Assembly (NCBI GenBank): GCA_947561395.2
Contig: OX387193.1
Span: 33,182,255 to 33,246,254 of the forward strand
Length of the DNA: 64,000 bases
From: Buxus sempervirens
Taxonomy: Eukaryota > Streptophyta > Magnoliopsida > Buxales > Buxaceae
Direction of reading: 5' to 3'
Both the position numbers and the translations under genes were made by a program. The notes beneath the pieces were generated by a model. That model did not search any database, was not told the origin of the DNA, and saw only the letters and a list, made by a program, of their open reading frames with translations. Below are positions 1 to 9,660 of this stretch, piece after piece (position 1 is the stretch's first letter; every line of letters starts with the position of its first letter).

Positions 1-973
1 TTTTGAGTAAATGCTGAAGATACATGAGGTACCGTTTTGGTCCAGAGGGACATGTGGTGAACTGGTTGAGTTATACATGATGTTGAACGTATTGTTTTAT
101 TGTGAAGTAAGAGTTGTGATTTTACGATGGTTTACTGTTTTGGTTTAACTTGTCCTGGATCCATGCTTAAGCTTAGAAATGTAATGTTATTGTTGGTTGT
201 TGAAATTGTATGGCCTTGTGTGTTGCCACGACCAGTGTAGAGCAGCCAGAAACCCTGAGTAGGCCTAGTTTTCAATGTTGAAACCCGGGGAGTAGGCCGG
301 CATTGGATGACGAAACCCTTAGTAGGCCGTCATTTCAGAGTTTCCAAAACCCTGAGTAGGCCGGAACTGTGTACATGGAGGTGTGGAGTGTCTACTTGGC
401 ATGTTTAATTTATCAACTTAACAATAGTCATGACATTGACCAATCGATGTGTTGTCAGTATTGAATTGGAATGTGATTAGAAACGATTATTGGTTTTGGT
501 TTTAAACTTGGAAATTGTATTGGTTGCTTAATCGTACTGGTTGTTTATCGATGCATAATTTGAACTGTTGTTAACTATTTCTGCATGCATATGCTACTCG
601 CTGAGATATTCGTATCTCACTCTTTTGTTTTTGTTTTGTTTTTCAGATACTCGAGGTGAGGCGACTATTGGGGTAGATCCGACTAAGACATATAGGGAGG
701 AAGACTACTAGTACATCCCTTAGACTTGTAGGTTATTTTGAATTGAACTTTGAATTAATTGAATGATTGTGGTGTAATAAAGTAGTTTGAGGTTGTACCA
801 CTTGAATCTTAGTTAAGTTCTGAATATTAAGTTCTTAGATAAAGTATGATTGTACACTCTGATATGATTTAGTTAGGTGATTATCCAGCGATCACAAGTT
901 AGTAAGATCCTTACCTAATACTCCGTGAGACGTGTTATATCTTTATTGAACAACACAGATCCGGGGCATTACA
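1..973 (+). repeat. 5' LTR of the Tekay-like element (3' portion)
   Basis: This is the last 973 bp of the LTR, nearly identical to 7194-7858 over the shared part. It ends in GGCATTACA just before the PBS. It holds a train of stem-loops (about 240-368), a palindrome GAGATATTCGTATCTC (603-618) and a T-rich tract ending in CAG at 644-646 that looks like a splice acceptor. The last 308 bp are missing from the 3' copy. No coding sequence is seen here. Confidence 0.9.
240..368 (+). repeat. Stem-loop train in the LTR (repeated at about 7433-7561)
   Basis: Four units about 35-40 bp apart share a loop that runs AAACCC, a few bases, then GTAGGCC. Each is enclosed by a different self-complementary stem: CAATG/CATTG, ATGACG/CGTCAT (307-312 with 328-333) and AGTTTCC/GGAACT (339-345 with 363-368). 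The first unit pairs CCAG/CTGG in the 3' LTR copy and is mutated to CTAG in the 5' copy. Constant loops with changing but complementary stems suggest selection on RNA or single-strand structure. That is inference. Confidence 0.6.
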
Positions 974-977
974 GAGA

Positions 978-990
978 TGGTATCAGAGAC
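978..990 (+). other. Primer-binding site (initiator tRNA-Met type)
   Basis: TGGTATCAGAGAC starts four bases after the LTR end. TGGTATCAGAGC is the common plant gypsy and copia PBS complementary to the 3' end of initiator tRNA-Met. The 12th base is A here instead of C. Confidence 0.85.
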
Positions 991-1127
991 CTAAAGCTGG
1001 AATTAGAGGTTCCTAGGTAGTATGAACTTAGGAAACCCTGGGGAAATATTGTGCGTACGTTAGATAGAACCATGAGGATTAGAAGAGAGTTCCTAACTAA
1101 TGTGGTGTTTTATGCGTATAGGTATAC

Positions 1128-2342
1128 ATGGCTGGTAGAGGCAGACGCACGAGGGTTGTGGAATATCCAGAGGAGGATATGCCGCAGTAGCAGCCACCTG
1201 CATCACCACGAGGGGCCCCACCGCCAGTGGAGGACATTTGGGCTGCTATTGGCTCACTTACCTACCTCCTTGCGATGGAAAGGGAGGAAAGGATGAGTCA
1301 AACTGAGAATGGGAATGGCCAGTGGAATGGTCATGGAGCTGTAGTGGATCAGCAGCGGGTGAGAGAGGAGTTGTCCTTGAGGGACATCGATCAGTTCAGG
1401 AAGCTGACTGCCCCGCCGTTTCATGGAGTTCCAGATCCATTGGAGGCGGAGAGCTGGGTGGCCAGAGTAGAACGCATGTTCGATACTATGGACTGTCTGG
1501 AGGACCAGAAGGTGAGGTTGGTTACCTTCACCTTAGAGGGCGAGGCTCAGCATTGGTGGCAGTCATTGCGGAGATAAGTTGTAGAGGGGATACAGATGAC
1601 TTGGGACCAGTTCAAGCAGGTCTTCTACGAGCAGCATTTCTCTGTAGAGGTGAGGTTACAGAAGGAGAGAGAGTTCATGGATATCTCTCAGGGGTCACTG
1701 ACCGTGGCACAGTATGAGGCTCGGTTCGCAGTTCTTTCTCGATTTGCTCACCATATAGTACACGATGAGCAAAGGCACACTCAGCATTTCGAGAGAGGAT
1801 TGAGGGCAGACATTAGGCGCATGGTCTCGGTGTTGATGTGCACCAAATATTCTGATTTAGTGGGGAGAGCACCGCGGGTTGAGAGAGAGATTCGAGACTC
1901 AGGGACTGAGCAGAGCAGAGTCAGAGCGCAGCCGAGTGTTACAGAGACACGGAGGGTCCCGGATAGGGACAAGAGGCCAAGGATCGATTATGGACAGAGG
2001 GATAGGAGAGGTTCTGGAGGTTGCTTTAGTTGCGGCCGATTTCACATCCCAGGTCCATGTGTGTCACTGCCAGGTGCATGCTTCAGATGTGGCCAGCATG
2101 GGCATCGGGTTGCTGATTGTCCACACCCGAATACTTATCAGTTACTCAAGCCAACCCTTACTGCACCCACGGATACCCGGTCGGCCGAGGCTTCTAGATT
2201 TCAGTATCCTAGACCAGTGCCAGCGCTACCAGCACTACTGAGATTTCAGGGTCAGGGCAGTGGTGGATATCAGGGTAGGCAGGCACCACAGAGGCAGCAG
2301 GCACCTCCAAGTTAGCAGGCACCACCCCCACACCCTCAGTAG
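1128..2342 (+). pseudogene. gag: gag (nucleocapsid/capsid polyprotein), Tekay-like, with in-frame stops
   Basis: The ATG at 1128 opens MAGRGRRTR, matching the MAGRGRRAR starts of the minus-strand copies at 41868 and 55009, which supports this start. A retrotransposon gag (capsid) domain spans about 1380-1880, with the typical segment TWDQFKQVFYEQHF. Two CCHC zinc knuckles follow: CFSCGRFHIPGPC and, at 2079-2120, CFRCGQHGHRVADC. The protein would bind and package the element RNA. The frame is broken by TAG 1188, TAA 1575, TAG 2313 and TAG 2340, with no frameshift, and runs on in the same frame into pol. Several stops fit C-to-T change of CAG codons. Confidence 0.9.
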
Positions 2343-2348
2343 ACCAGG

Positions 2349-3785
2349 GTGTATGTAGTAGCAGCTCAGGAGGATGAGCCTGAGGAGGGACATATTGAGG
2401 AGGCTCGTGAGGAGGAGCCGGATGCACCACAGCTGGTTGGAGGTATTCTTTCCATTCATGGTAGATCAGCTATATGCTTGTTTGATTTGGGTGCTTCTAG
2501 ATCTTTTATTACTCCTCATTGTGCATGTCATATTGGTTTGATCCCTTCCACACTCGAGTTTGAGTTACTTGTACACACACCATTGGGGGAGGCTACTAGA
2601 GTACAGACCCTATTTAGAGATTGCATGATCAGGTTGGGTTCTTTGGAGTTGCCAGGGGACTTGGTAAAGCTGAAATTTGGGGAGTTTGATGTGATCTTAG
2701 GTATTGATTGGCTATTTCGACACCATGTGAGCATAGACTGTTATAGGGGTACCATTATGGTGTGTCAGCCAGATCAGCCTGTGCACTGTTTCCGTTGTGA
2801 GGGGTTGAGAACGCGGATCAGTTTGGTAGCATCCATTGAGGTTGAGGAGGCAGAGTCTGTGGTACTTAGTCTTTCTAGTGTGCCTGTGGCATCAAAATTT
2901 GAGGACATATTTCCTGAGGATTTGCCGGGATTACCACCACCTAGAGAGGTTGAGTTCAGTATACGACTCTTACCTGGTACGGCACCTGTGTCCAAACCAC
3001 CATACAGAATGTCACAACCTGAGAATCAAGAGATGAAAAAGCAGTTGGATGAGCTGGAAGCGAAGGGCTTTATTAGACCCAGTGTGTCACCATGGGGTGC
3101 ACCGGTCCTATTTGTCCAGAAGAAGGACGGGTCGATGCGGATGTGTATAGATTACCACCAGTTGAATCAGGTCACTATTAGGAATAAGTATCCGTTGCCT
3201 CGGATCGACGACTTGTTCAACGAGTTGAGGGGAGCGTCTTGGTTTTCTAAGATCGACTTGAGATCTGGATACCACCAGTTGAGAGTAGCCCCTGATGATA
3301 TAGAGAAGACGGCTTTCCACACTCGATATGGGCACTACGAGTTTCTGGTTATGCCTTTTGGGCTGACTAATGCCCCAGCTGTCTTCATGAACCTGATGAA
3401 TCGGGTATTTCACACACACTTGGACAGCTTTGTGGTTGTTTTCATTGATGATATTCTGGTGTATTCTCGGAGTAGAGAGGATCATGTACAGCACCTCAGG
3501 ACTGTATTGCAGACATTGAGAGAGCACAGATTGTTTGCAAAGTTCAGCAAGTGCCAGTTTTGGTTAAGAGAAGTGAGTTTCTTGGGACATGTGATTTCTG
3601 GATATGGGATAGCAGTGGATCCAGCTAAGGTTCAGGCTGTGGCAGATTGGCCTAGACCTTCATCTGTGACCGAGATTCAGAGTTTCTTGGGAATGGCTGG
3701 TTATTATAGAAGGTTCATCAAGAACTTTTCCAGAGTGGCAGCACCTTTATCTAATCTCACTAAGAAGGCTGTGAAGTTTGAGTAG
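2349..3785 (+). pseudogene. pol: pol, first part: aspartic protease and reverse transcriptase
   Basis: It is in the same frame as gag. The protease region around 2440-2780 has [11 protein letters not shown] where the family has D-S/T-G; the codon after catalytic Asp (2484-2486) is TTG (2487-2489), so the triad is lost by an apparent C-to-T change. The RT (about 2890-3780) is well preserved: [11 protein letters not shown] carries the first catalytic Asp at 3254-3256, and FIDDILVY (3441-3452) is the YxDD-type site. It would copy the element RNA inside virus-like particles. A TAG at 3783, where the family has Trp, ends the open stretch. Confidence 0.92.
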
Positions 3786-5801
3786 GATGACAAGTGTGAG
3801 GCTAGTTTCCAAGAATTGAAGGGCAAACTGTCTTTAGCTCTAGTTCTGATTGTACCATCAGTGAGTGAGGGATTTTCTATCTATTGTGATGCTTCTCGAG
3901 TAGGGCTAGGCTGTGTTTTGATGCAGCAAAGGCGTGTTGTAGACTATGCTTCAAGATTGCTACGTACTCATGAGAAGAATTATCCTACACACGATCTGGA
4001 GTTGGCAGCGATTGTGTTTGCACTTAAGTTATGGAGGCACTATTTGATGGGAGCCCAATTCGAGATATTCTCAGATCACAAGAGCTTGAGGTATATATTT
4101 TCCCAAAGAGAGCTGAATATGAGGCAAAGGAGATGGATGGACCTCCTAAAGGATTATGATTTCACACTTCATTACCATCCGGGCAAGGCAAACGTGGTGG
4201 CAGATGCATTGAGCCATAGGGGTGTTTCCCAGGAGGAGGTGGCCACACTAGCTACTTTCATGGCTAGTCAATGCACTCTTGTTGATACAGTTGTAGATTG
4301 GCCTGGGGAGTTCAGCACTCATGTGCATGGATTGATCACGGCACGGGTTCAAGCAGAGCCAGAGTTGATTCAGCGTATACGGGAAGGTCAGTTGGCAGAT
4401 TCCGATTTGATACACATCAAGGGGTTAGTAGAGAAGGGTGATGAGGCTGCGAGAGATTTTGAGATTCAGGATGGATTGGTGAGATTCCGAGGGCGGACTT
4501 GTGTTCCAAATAATGCTAAAGTCAAAGGATTGATACTAGACAAGGGTCACAGGTCCAAATATGCAGGTCACCCTGGTAGTACCAAGATGTACAAGAATCT
4601 GAAGGCAGTATATTGGTGGTCAGGCATGAAGAAGGACATTGCGGAATATGTAGCCAAATGCCTTACATGTCAACAAGTGAAGGTAGAGCATAGGAGACCT
4701 CCAGGGTTGATGCGACCTTTGCCGGTTCCCGAGTGGAAATGGGAACATATATCGATGGATTTTGTGAATGGGCTACCGCCTACCGCTAAGAACCACAACG
4801 GCATATGGGTGATTGTGGATAGACTGACTAAATCAGCTCACTTTTTGCCTTATCAGACCACTCACAATTTAGCATCATTGGTTGAGCTATATACTCGGGA
4901 GATAGTCATGTTGCATGGGGTTCCAGTGTCTATTGTATCGGATAGGGATTCCCGGTTCACCTCACATTTTTGGCAGTGTTTCCAGGAGGCCATGGGAACT
5001 AAGTTGAGCTTTAGCACTAGTTTCCACCCACAGACCGATGGTCAGTCAGAGAGAACTATTCAGACTTTGGAAGACATGTTGAGGTGTTGTATCATGGATT
5101 GGGGTGGCAGTTGGAGTAAGTATTTACACTTAGCCGAATTTGCCTACAACAATAGCTGTCAGGCTAGTATACAGATGGCACCCTTTGAGGCACTTTATGG
5201 CAGGATTTGTAGATCTCCAGTATGTTGGGTGGAGGTAGGTGAGAAACAGTACTTTGGGCCTGAGATTATACAAGACAGCATGGAAAAGGTGAAGTTGATT
5301 AGACAGCGGTTGTTGACTACACAGAGTCGTCAGAAAAGTTATTCAGATACTCGACGACGTGAGCTGAAATTTGAAGTGGGAGACCAAGTGTTCTTGAAGA
5401 TATCACCTTCCAAAGGTATCTTGAGATTTGGGAAGAAAGGGAAGTTGTCTCCACGCTTTATTGGGCCATTCAAGATTGTGAAGGAGATTAACCCTGTAGC
5501 TTATAAGCTAGCCTTGCCAGATCATTTGGCAAGAGTCCATGATGTATTTCATATATCCATGTTGCGACAGTACATAGCGGATCCTAGTCATGTGATAGAT
5601 CCCGAGCCTTTAGTGATTCAAGAGGATCTGACATAGGAGGAGAGACTAGTTCAAATTTTAGACCGTCGTGAGCAGATTCTTCGCACCAAAGTCGTTCCCT
5701 TGGTGAAAGTGCTATGGCAGAATCATACTATGGAAGAATGCACTTGGGAAGGTGAGGAAGAGATGAAGAAGAAGTATCCGGAATTATTTGTTTCCTCTTG
5801 A
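3786..5801 (+). pseudogene. pol: pol, second part: RNase H, integrase, chromodomain-like tail
   Basis: It continues in the same frame after the TAG at 3783. RNase H begins at IYCDAS (catalytic Asp 3888-3890). The integrase shows an HHCC zinc module (about 4545-4680), then the DDE core: MDFV (4758-4760), SDRD (4941-4943) and QSERT (Glu 5049-5051). A GPY/F-type module (RFIGPFKIV) follows. After TAG 5634 the frame runs to TGA 5799 with ILDRREQ and VKVLWQNH, the C-terminal chromodomain-like tail typical of Tekay/Del and thought to target insertion to heterochromatin. Apart from TAG 3783 and TAG 5634 the region is open. Confidence 0.92.
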
Positions 5802-5827
5802 GGTAAATTTCGAGGACGAAATTTTTA

Positions 5828-5840
5828 TAGGGGGAGAGAA
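5828..5840 (+). other. Polypurine tract of the Tekay-like element
   Basis: TAGGGGGAGAGAA lies directly before TGTAAGAACCC, the LTR start. It would prime plus-strand DNA synthesis. Confidence 0.9.
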
Positions 5841-6006
5841 TGTAAGAACCCGATATTTTCAAAGAATTAATTTTTATTATTTTATTATTATTTATGTGGA
5901 CGAATAAATGTAAGGAGCTGTGTATATGTAGGAGTTTTGGTGGGCGAGCTTGCACGAAATCAAGGAATTTCAAAAGTTCGTCGAGCGACAAGGTAATTAT
6001 GGAAAG

Positions 6007-6014
6007 TATAAATA
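6007..6014 (+). promoter_or_regulatory. TATA box in the Tekay-like 3' LTR
   Basis: TATAAATA lies about 165 bp into the LTR, as expected for the U3 promoter. The transcription start would fall a few tens of bases downstream, before the donor-like site at 6300. Confidence 0.55.
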
Positions 6015-6299
6015 TTTAAGGAAAATTAGGTTTGTAGTTTCGGAATACTCGTATACGTTTGCTGAAGGCGATTGCGGCTGCGGTGATTGATCTAGGTTTT
6101 TCGTTGGGAGTGAAGAAGAACTTTTAGTTTTCCTCCTACCGATCTGGGTGTTCGAATCAAGTTTTTCAGAAGGGTTTTACTCTTGTGAACAGAGGATCAA
6201 CCGGGTGTCAATAGCAAGCGGATGAACGACTGTTGGCGATTGTCGGTGATCGGCCATGGTTCGAGTATTTAGTGTTGCTGGGATATAAGCGTGCAAGAG

Positions 6300-7839
6300 G
6301 TGAGTAGCATCGTTTTAAAACTGGGTTTTCGTATTGATTCGTGAGATTAATCTGAATGCATGTGTTTTCTGGAAGAAGATAGTCCGAGTGTGGGTTTTCT
6401 CTAAGATTGAATGAGATAAATAAAAATGTGGTTAGAATAATTTCAAAAGTGTTTTAAATGTCTTCTGGGAATATTAGGAGACTAAGGAAATTGTTACAGA
6501 GAAAAAACTTTCGGCCGGTGGTGTAAATCTGGAAATAACAGAGAGTTGAAAATCCATGGTAGTATTCGCCGAGTTGGCGCTAGCTGGCGCCAACTACAGG
6601 TAGTCAGCGCAAGGACTTTTCCCCCATCCGCTGAGCTCGCGCTCATCGCGCGCCTAGCTCGCGCGGACTTGTTTTCTATCCGCCCATCTCGGGCTAATCT
6701 CGCGCGTAGCGTGCGCCTAGCTCACGCCTACCCGATTTAAGTAAGCGTGGCTTAATTTTTTTAACCAACGACCTATCCGCCGACCTTGCGCCTAGCGCTG
6801 AGGTCAGCGCATGGTCCAATATCTTGCCGAAGAGAATTTTTGACCAAACTAAGCTGGATTTGATGATTGTGAGGGTTCAAGCACTTGACTAATGAGTTTG
6901 TTTAGGACTTTAGAAACATTATTCCCTATTAAATTTTCTTTGAGAATATAAGTGGGAATTTTGGAAATTCTTAGAAGCATCCAAGGTTATTTCTAAAGGG
7001 CTAATGATAGAGGATCTCAATGTACCTAACCCTAGGAGTTCCTGATTTAGTTTCCTGTCGTATATATATACTGTACTTGAATGCGAGTTCATTTAATCTG
7101 ATTTTTACTTGATTGCAAGTTTCTGAAATATATTGTAAAGAGTCCTTTTGGTGTGAGTAAAGGGTTTTATTACCAATGAACAGGTGTTGTGAATTTTGAG
7201 TAAATGCTGAAGATACATGAGGTACCGTTTTGGTCCAGAGGGACATGTGGTGAACTGGTTGAGTTATACATGATGTTGAACGTATTGTTTTATTGTGAAG
7301 TAAGAGTTGTGATTTTACGATGGTTTACGGTTTTGGTTTAGCTTGTCCTAAATCCATGCTTAAGCTTAGTAATGTAATGTTATTGTTGGTTGTTGAAATT
7401 GTATGGCCTTTTGTGTTGCCACGACCAGTGTATAGCAGCCAGAAACCCTGAGTAGGCCTGGTTGTCAATGTTGAAACCCGGGGAGTAGGCTAGCATTGGA
7501 TGACGAAACCCTGAGTAGGCCGTCATTTCAGAGTTTCCAAAACCCTGAGTAGGCCGGAACTGTGTACATGGAGGTGTGGAGTGTCTACTTGGCATGTTTA
7601 ATTTATCAACTTAACAATAGTCATGACATTGACCAATCGATGTGTTGTCAGTATTGAATTGGAATGTGATTAGAAACGATTATTGGTTTTGGTTTTAAAC
7701 TTGGAAATTGTATTGGTTGCTTAATCGTACTGGTTGTTTATCGATGCATAATTTGAACTGTTGTTAACTATTTCTGCATGCATATGCTACTCGCTGAGAT
7801 ATTCGTATCTCACTCTTTTGTTTTTGTTTTGTTTTTCAG
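6300..7839 (+). other. Putative LTR-internal intron (1540 nt)
   Basis: It has a donor-like AG/GTGAGT at 6300 and an acceptor after a long pyrimidine tract ending TTTTTCAG at 7839. Corresponding donor-palindrome-acceptor order and similar spacing occur in the minus-strand LTRs at 19194-21602 (1566 nt), 55134-57549 (1465 nt) and 41993-48528 (about 1450 nt without the nested LTR). Splicing in the 5' LTR would shorten the leader of mRNA upstream of PBS and gag while leaving genomic RNA whole. This is inference; no transcript evidence is available. Confidence 0.45.
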
Positions 7840-7858
7840 ATACTCGAGGTGAGGCGAC

Positions 7859-8887
7859 AAAGTGTCAGTCTTGTATATTTTTTGTGATCATTGCTGGATG
7901 TGAGTGCCATTTCCGAACCAAACCGAATAAACCAACAGGGTTTCCGGGTCACCCGGAAACCCAACATGGGACTTGGACCCTCGGTCCAACTTGATTTCGA
8001 GTGGGCCTTCCAACGGGGCCCACCCAGCCCAATATACATGTATGCATGCAACTTAATCAAGATAAGCAAAATTAACCGATTAAACCGGGCGGGCCAAACC
8101 TAAGGCGGTATACCCGAACCGGACTTGTGAAATTGATGCATGAAATGCGTGGTTTGGCCGAAACTAAGGGCAAGGGCCTATCGGGCCCACCAAAGCCCAC
8201 GAACCAACCGAGTAAGGGTTCAAAACCCTAACCTCACATAACCTGGGCTTTCAAGCCTTAATCAGGACTACTGGCCCCAAGCCCAGTGTCCCACCCATTT
8301 TTTGGAAACTTAAGTAAGATAAATCCAATAAATTACCATGCCACCATGTGCGGCCCACAAACCAAACCGGCCCGCTTTGCATATAAATCACTTAATAATC
8401 CAACTTGAACTCCAAAATAAAATCAACTCATTGAACCAAAAATCCTAAGGGCCTCTCAGGCTTAGACTGAGGCCTACAAGGGTACATGGGCTTGATCAAA
8501 GCCCACCAAGGACACTGTGGGCCTTCCAATAGGGCCCACCCAACCAAACTCAGATCACCTAATTAATCAAGATAAAAGCAATTAAAGGGACCCACACCAC
8601 TCAGGTGGTCCCGCCAGACTTAACCAAACTGCATATCGGATTAGGAATCGGGTGAGACCAAAGTGAGCTGACTCAAACCAGGATAAACCTAAGGGACCCG
8701 TCACCTGACGGGGTGGACCGGGGTGTCTACGGACTTCCCCGGACCACAACCGAGACCCTACTTAGAATCTCAAAGCCGCAGACCAAAAGCCCTAATAAAC
8801 AAGGTTAGGCACCCAGGTGTCCGCCTGCACCCCATCAGGCGGTGGCGACTACGAATTTCCCCGTGCCGCGTTTCCGAAGCGCGCACA
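7859..8887 (+). repeat. Tat-type LTR, 3' fragment
   Basis: It is similar to the right part of the TR-GAG LTR (about 28640-29672). Shared words include the segment around GGGTTTCCGGGTCACCC, the GGGTGTCTACGGACTTCCCC block and the CACCCCATCAGGCGGTGGCG block. It ends in CGCGCACA like other Tat LTRs here. The left part of the LTR is missing at the junction with the gypsy LTR. It contains two hairpins with loop TTCCAAYRG and stem GTGGGCC/GGCCCAC (8001-8023, 8517-8539). No coding sequence. Confidence 0.85.
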
Positions 8888-8889
8888 CT

Positions 8890-9660
8890 ATGTTTGATTC
8901 AAATGGCTTGTGAGTGCTTCAAGGTAAAAGAACTCCTGATAATTGCTATGGTGTTGTTCCTAACTCTGATCTTTTATGCAATAGTACAAAAATTGTTTTG
9001 CATGATTTGTGGCATCAAAGGTTAGGCCATTTGAATTACAAGAACTTGACTGAATTGTCCAAGCATGAAATTGTTAGAGATATTCCCAAATTTGTGAAAT
9101 TTGATCCTACTGTGTGTGGGCCATGTCAATTAGGAAAACAAATTAGGACAAGTCACAAAAAGACTTCTGAATGTTTAACCCACAGACCTCTTGAATTGTT
9201 GCATATGGATCTTATAGGACCATCTATGATAGAAAGTCTAGGGGATAGGAGGTACATTTTGGTAGTTGTGGATGATTTTTCTAGATTCACATGGGTTGAA
9301 TTATTAAGAGAAAATCAGAAGCAGTTGAGTTGATCAAGTCCTGGTGTAGGAGACTCTCAAATGAAAAAGAGTCTAAAGTTGGAAGGATTAGGACTGACCA
9401 TGGGAAAGAGTTTGAGAATTCAATCCTGGAAAACTTTTGTCTTGAAGAGGGAATTCATCAAGAGTTCTCAGCACCCATAACTCCACAACAAAATGGAGTA
9501 GTTGAGAGAAAAAACAGGGTACTTCAAGAGATGGCCCATGTAATGATTCATGCTAAAAGTGTGGCCATGTATTTCTAGGGAGAAGCTATTAACACAGCTT
9601 GTCATTTGATTAATAAAGTTTATTTGAGACCAGGGCGTACTGAGACTCCTTATTAAACAT
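8890..9660 (+). pseudogene. pol: copia pol, GAG-pre-integrase and integrase
   Basis: The pre-integrase zinc region has WHQRLGH followed by CGPCQLGK. The integrase core shows the three catalytic residues: HMDLIGP (Asp 9208-9210), RTDHGKEF (Asp 9396-9398) and VVERKN (Glu 9504-9506). It would insert the element cDNA into host DNA. Damage includes a TGA at 8911, a one-base frameshift near 9305-9315, a TAG at 9576 where Trp is usual, and a second frameshift near 9658. The N-terminal polyprotein (gag, protease) is absent. Confidence 0.9.

Larger units (their letters stand above)
1..7858 (+). mobile_element. Tekay/Del-like Ty3/gypsy retrotransposon, both outer ends missing
   Basis: The internal region lies between two copies of one LTR. 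Window position 1 matches 7194, with a constant offset of 7193 up to 665/7858, so the full LTR would be about 2326 bp. The 5' LTR starts before the window, and the 3' LTR stops abruptly at 7858 where Tat-type LTR sequence takes over. The order is LTR, initiator-Met-type PBS, gag, protease, RT, RNase H, integrase, chromodomain-like tail, PPT, LTR, which is normal for this clade. Target-site duplications cannot be checked because both outer ends are missing. Six in-frame stops and an altered protease site make it non-functional. Confidence 0.93.
5841..7858 (+). repeat. 3' LTR of the Tekay-like element, 3' end missing
   Basis: It starts TGTAAGAACCC after the PPT. A TATAAATA box lies at 6007-6014. 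A donor-like AAGAG/GTGAGT has its GT at 6300-6301. A GC-rich island rich in GCGCC and GCGCCTAGC follows at about 6565-6820. Then come the stem-loop train (about 7433-7561), the GAGATA-TATCTC palindrome (7796-7811) and a T-rich acceptor-like CAG (7837-7839). At 7858 identity with the 5' LTR stops and Tat LTR sequence begins, so about 308 bp of the right end are lost. Confidence 0.92.

Noticed and set aside
978-990. tRNA-like sequence (also 41977-41988, 55118-55129, 29676-29694)
   Set aside because: These are primer-binding sites complementary to tRNA 3' ends, not tRNA genes.
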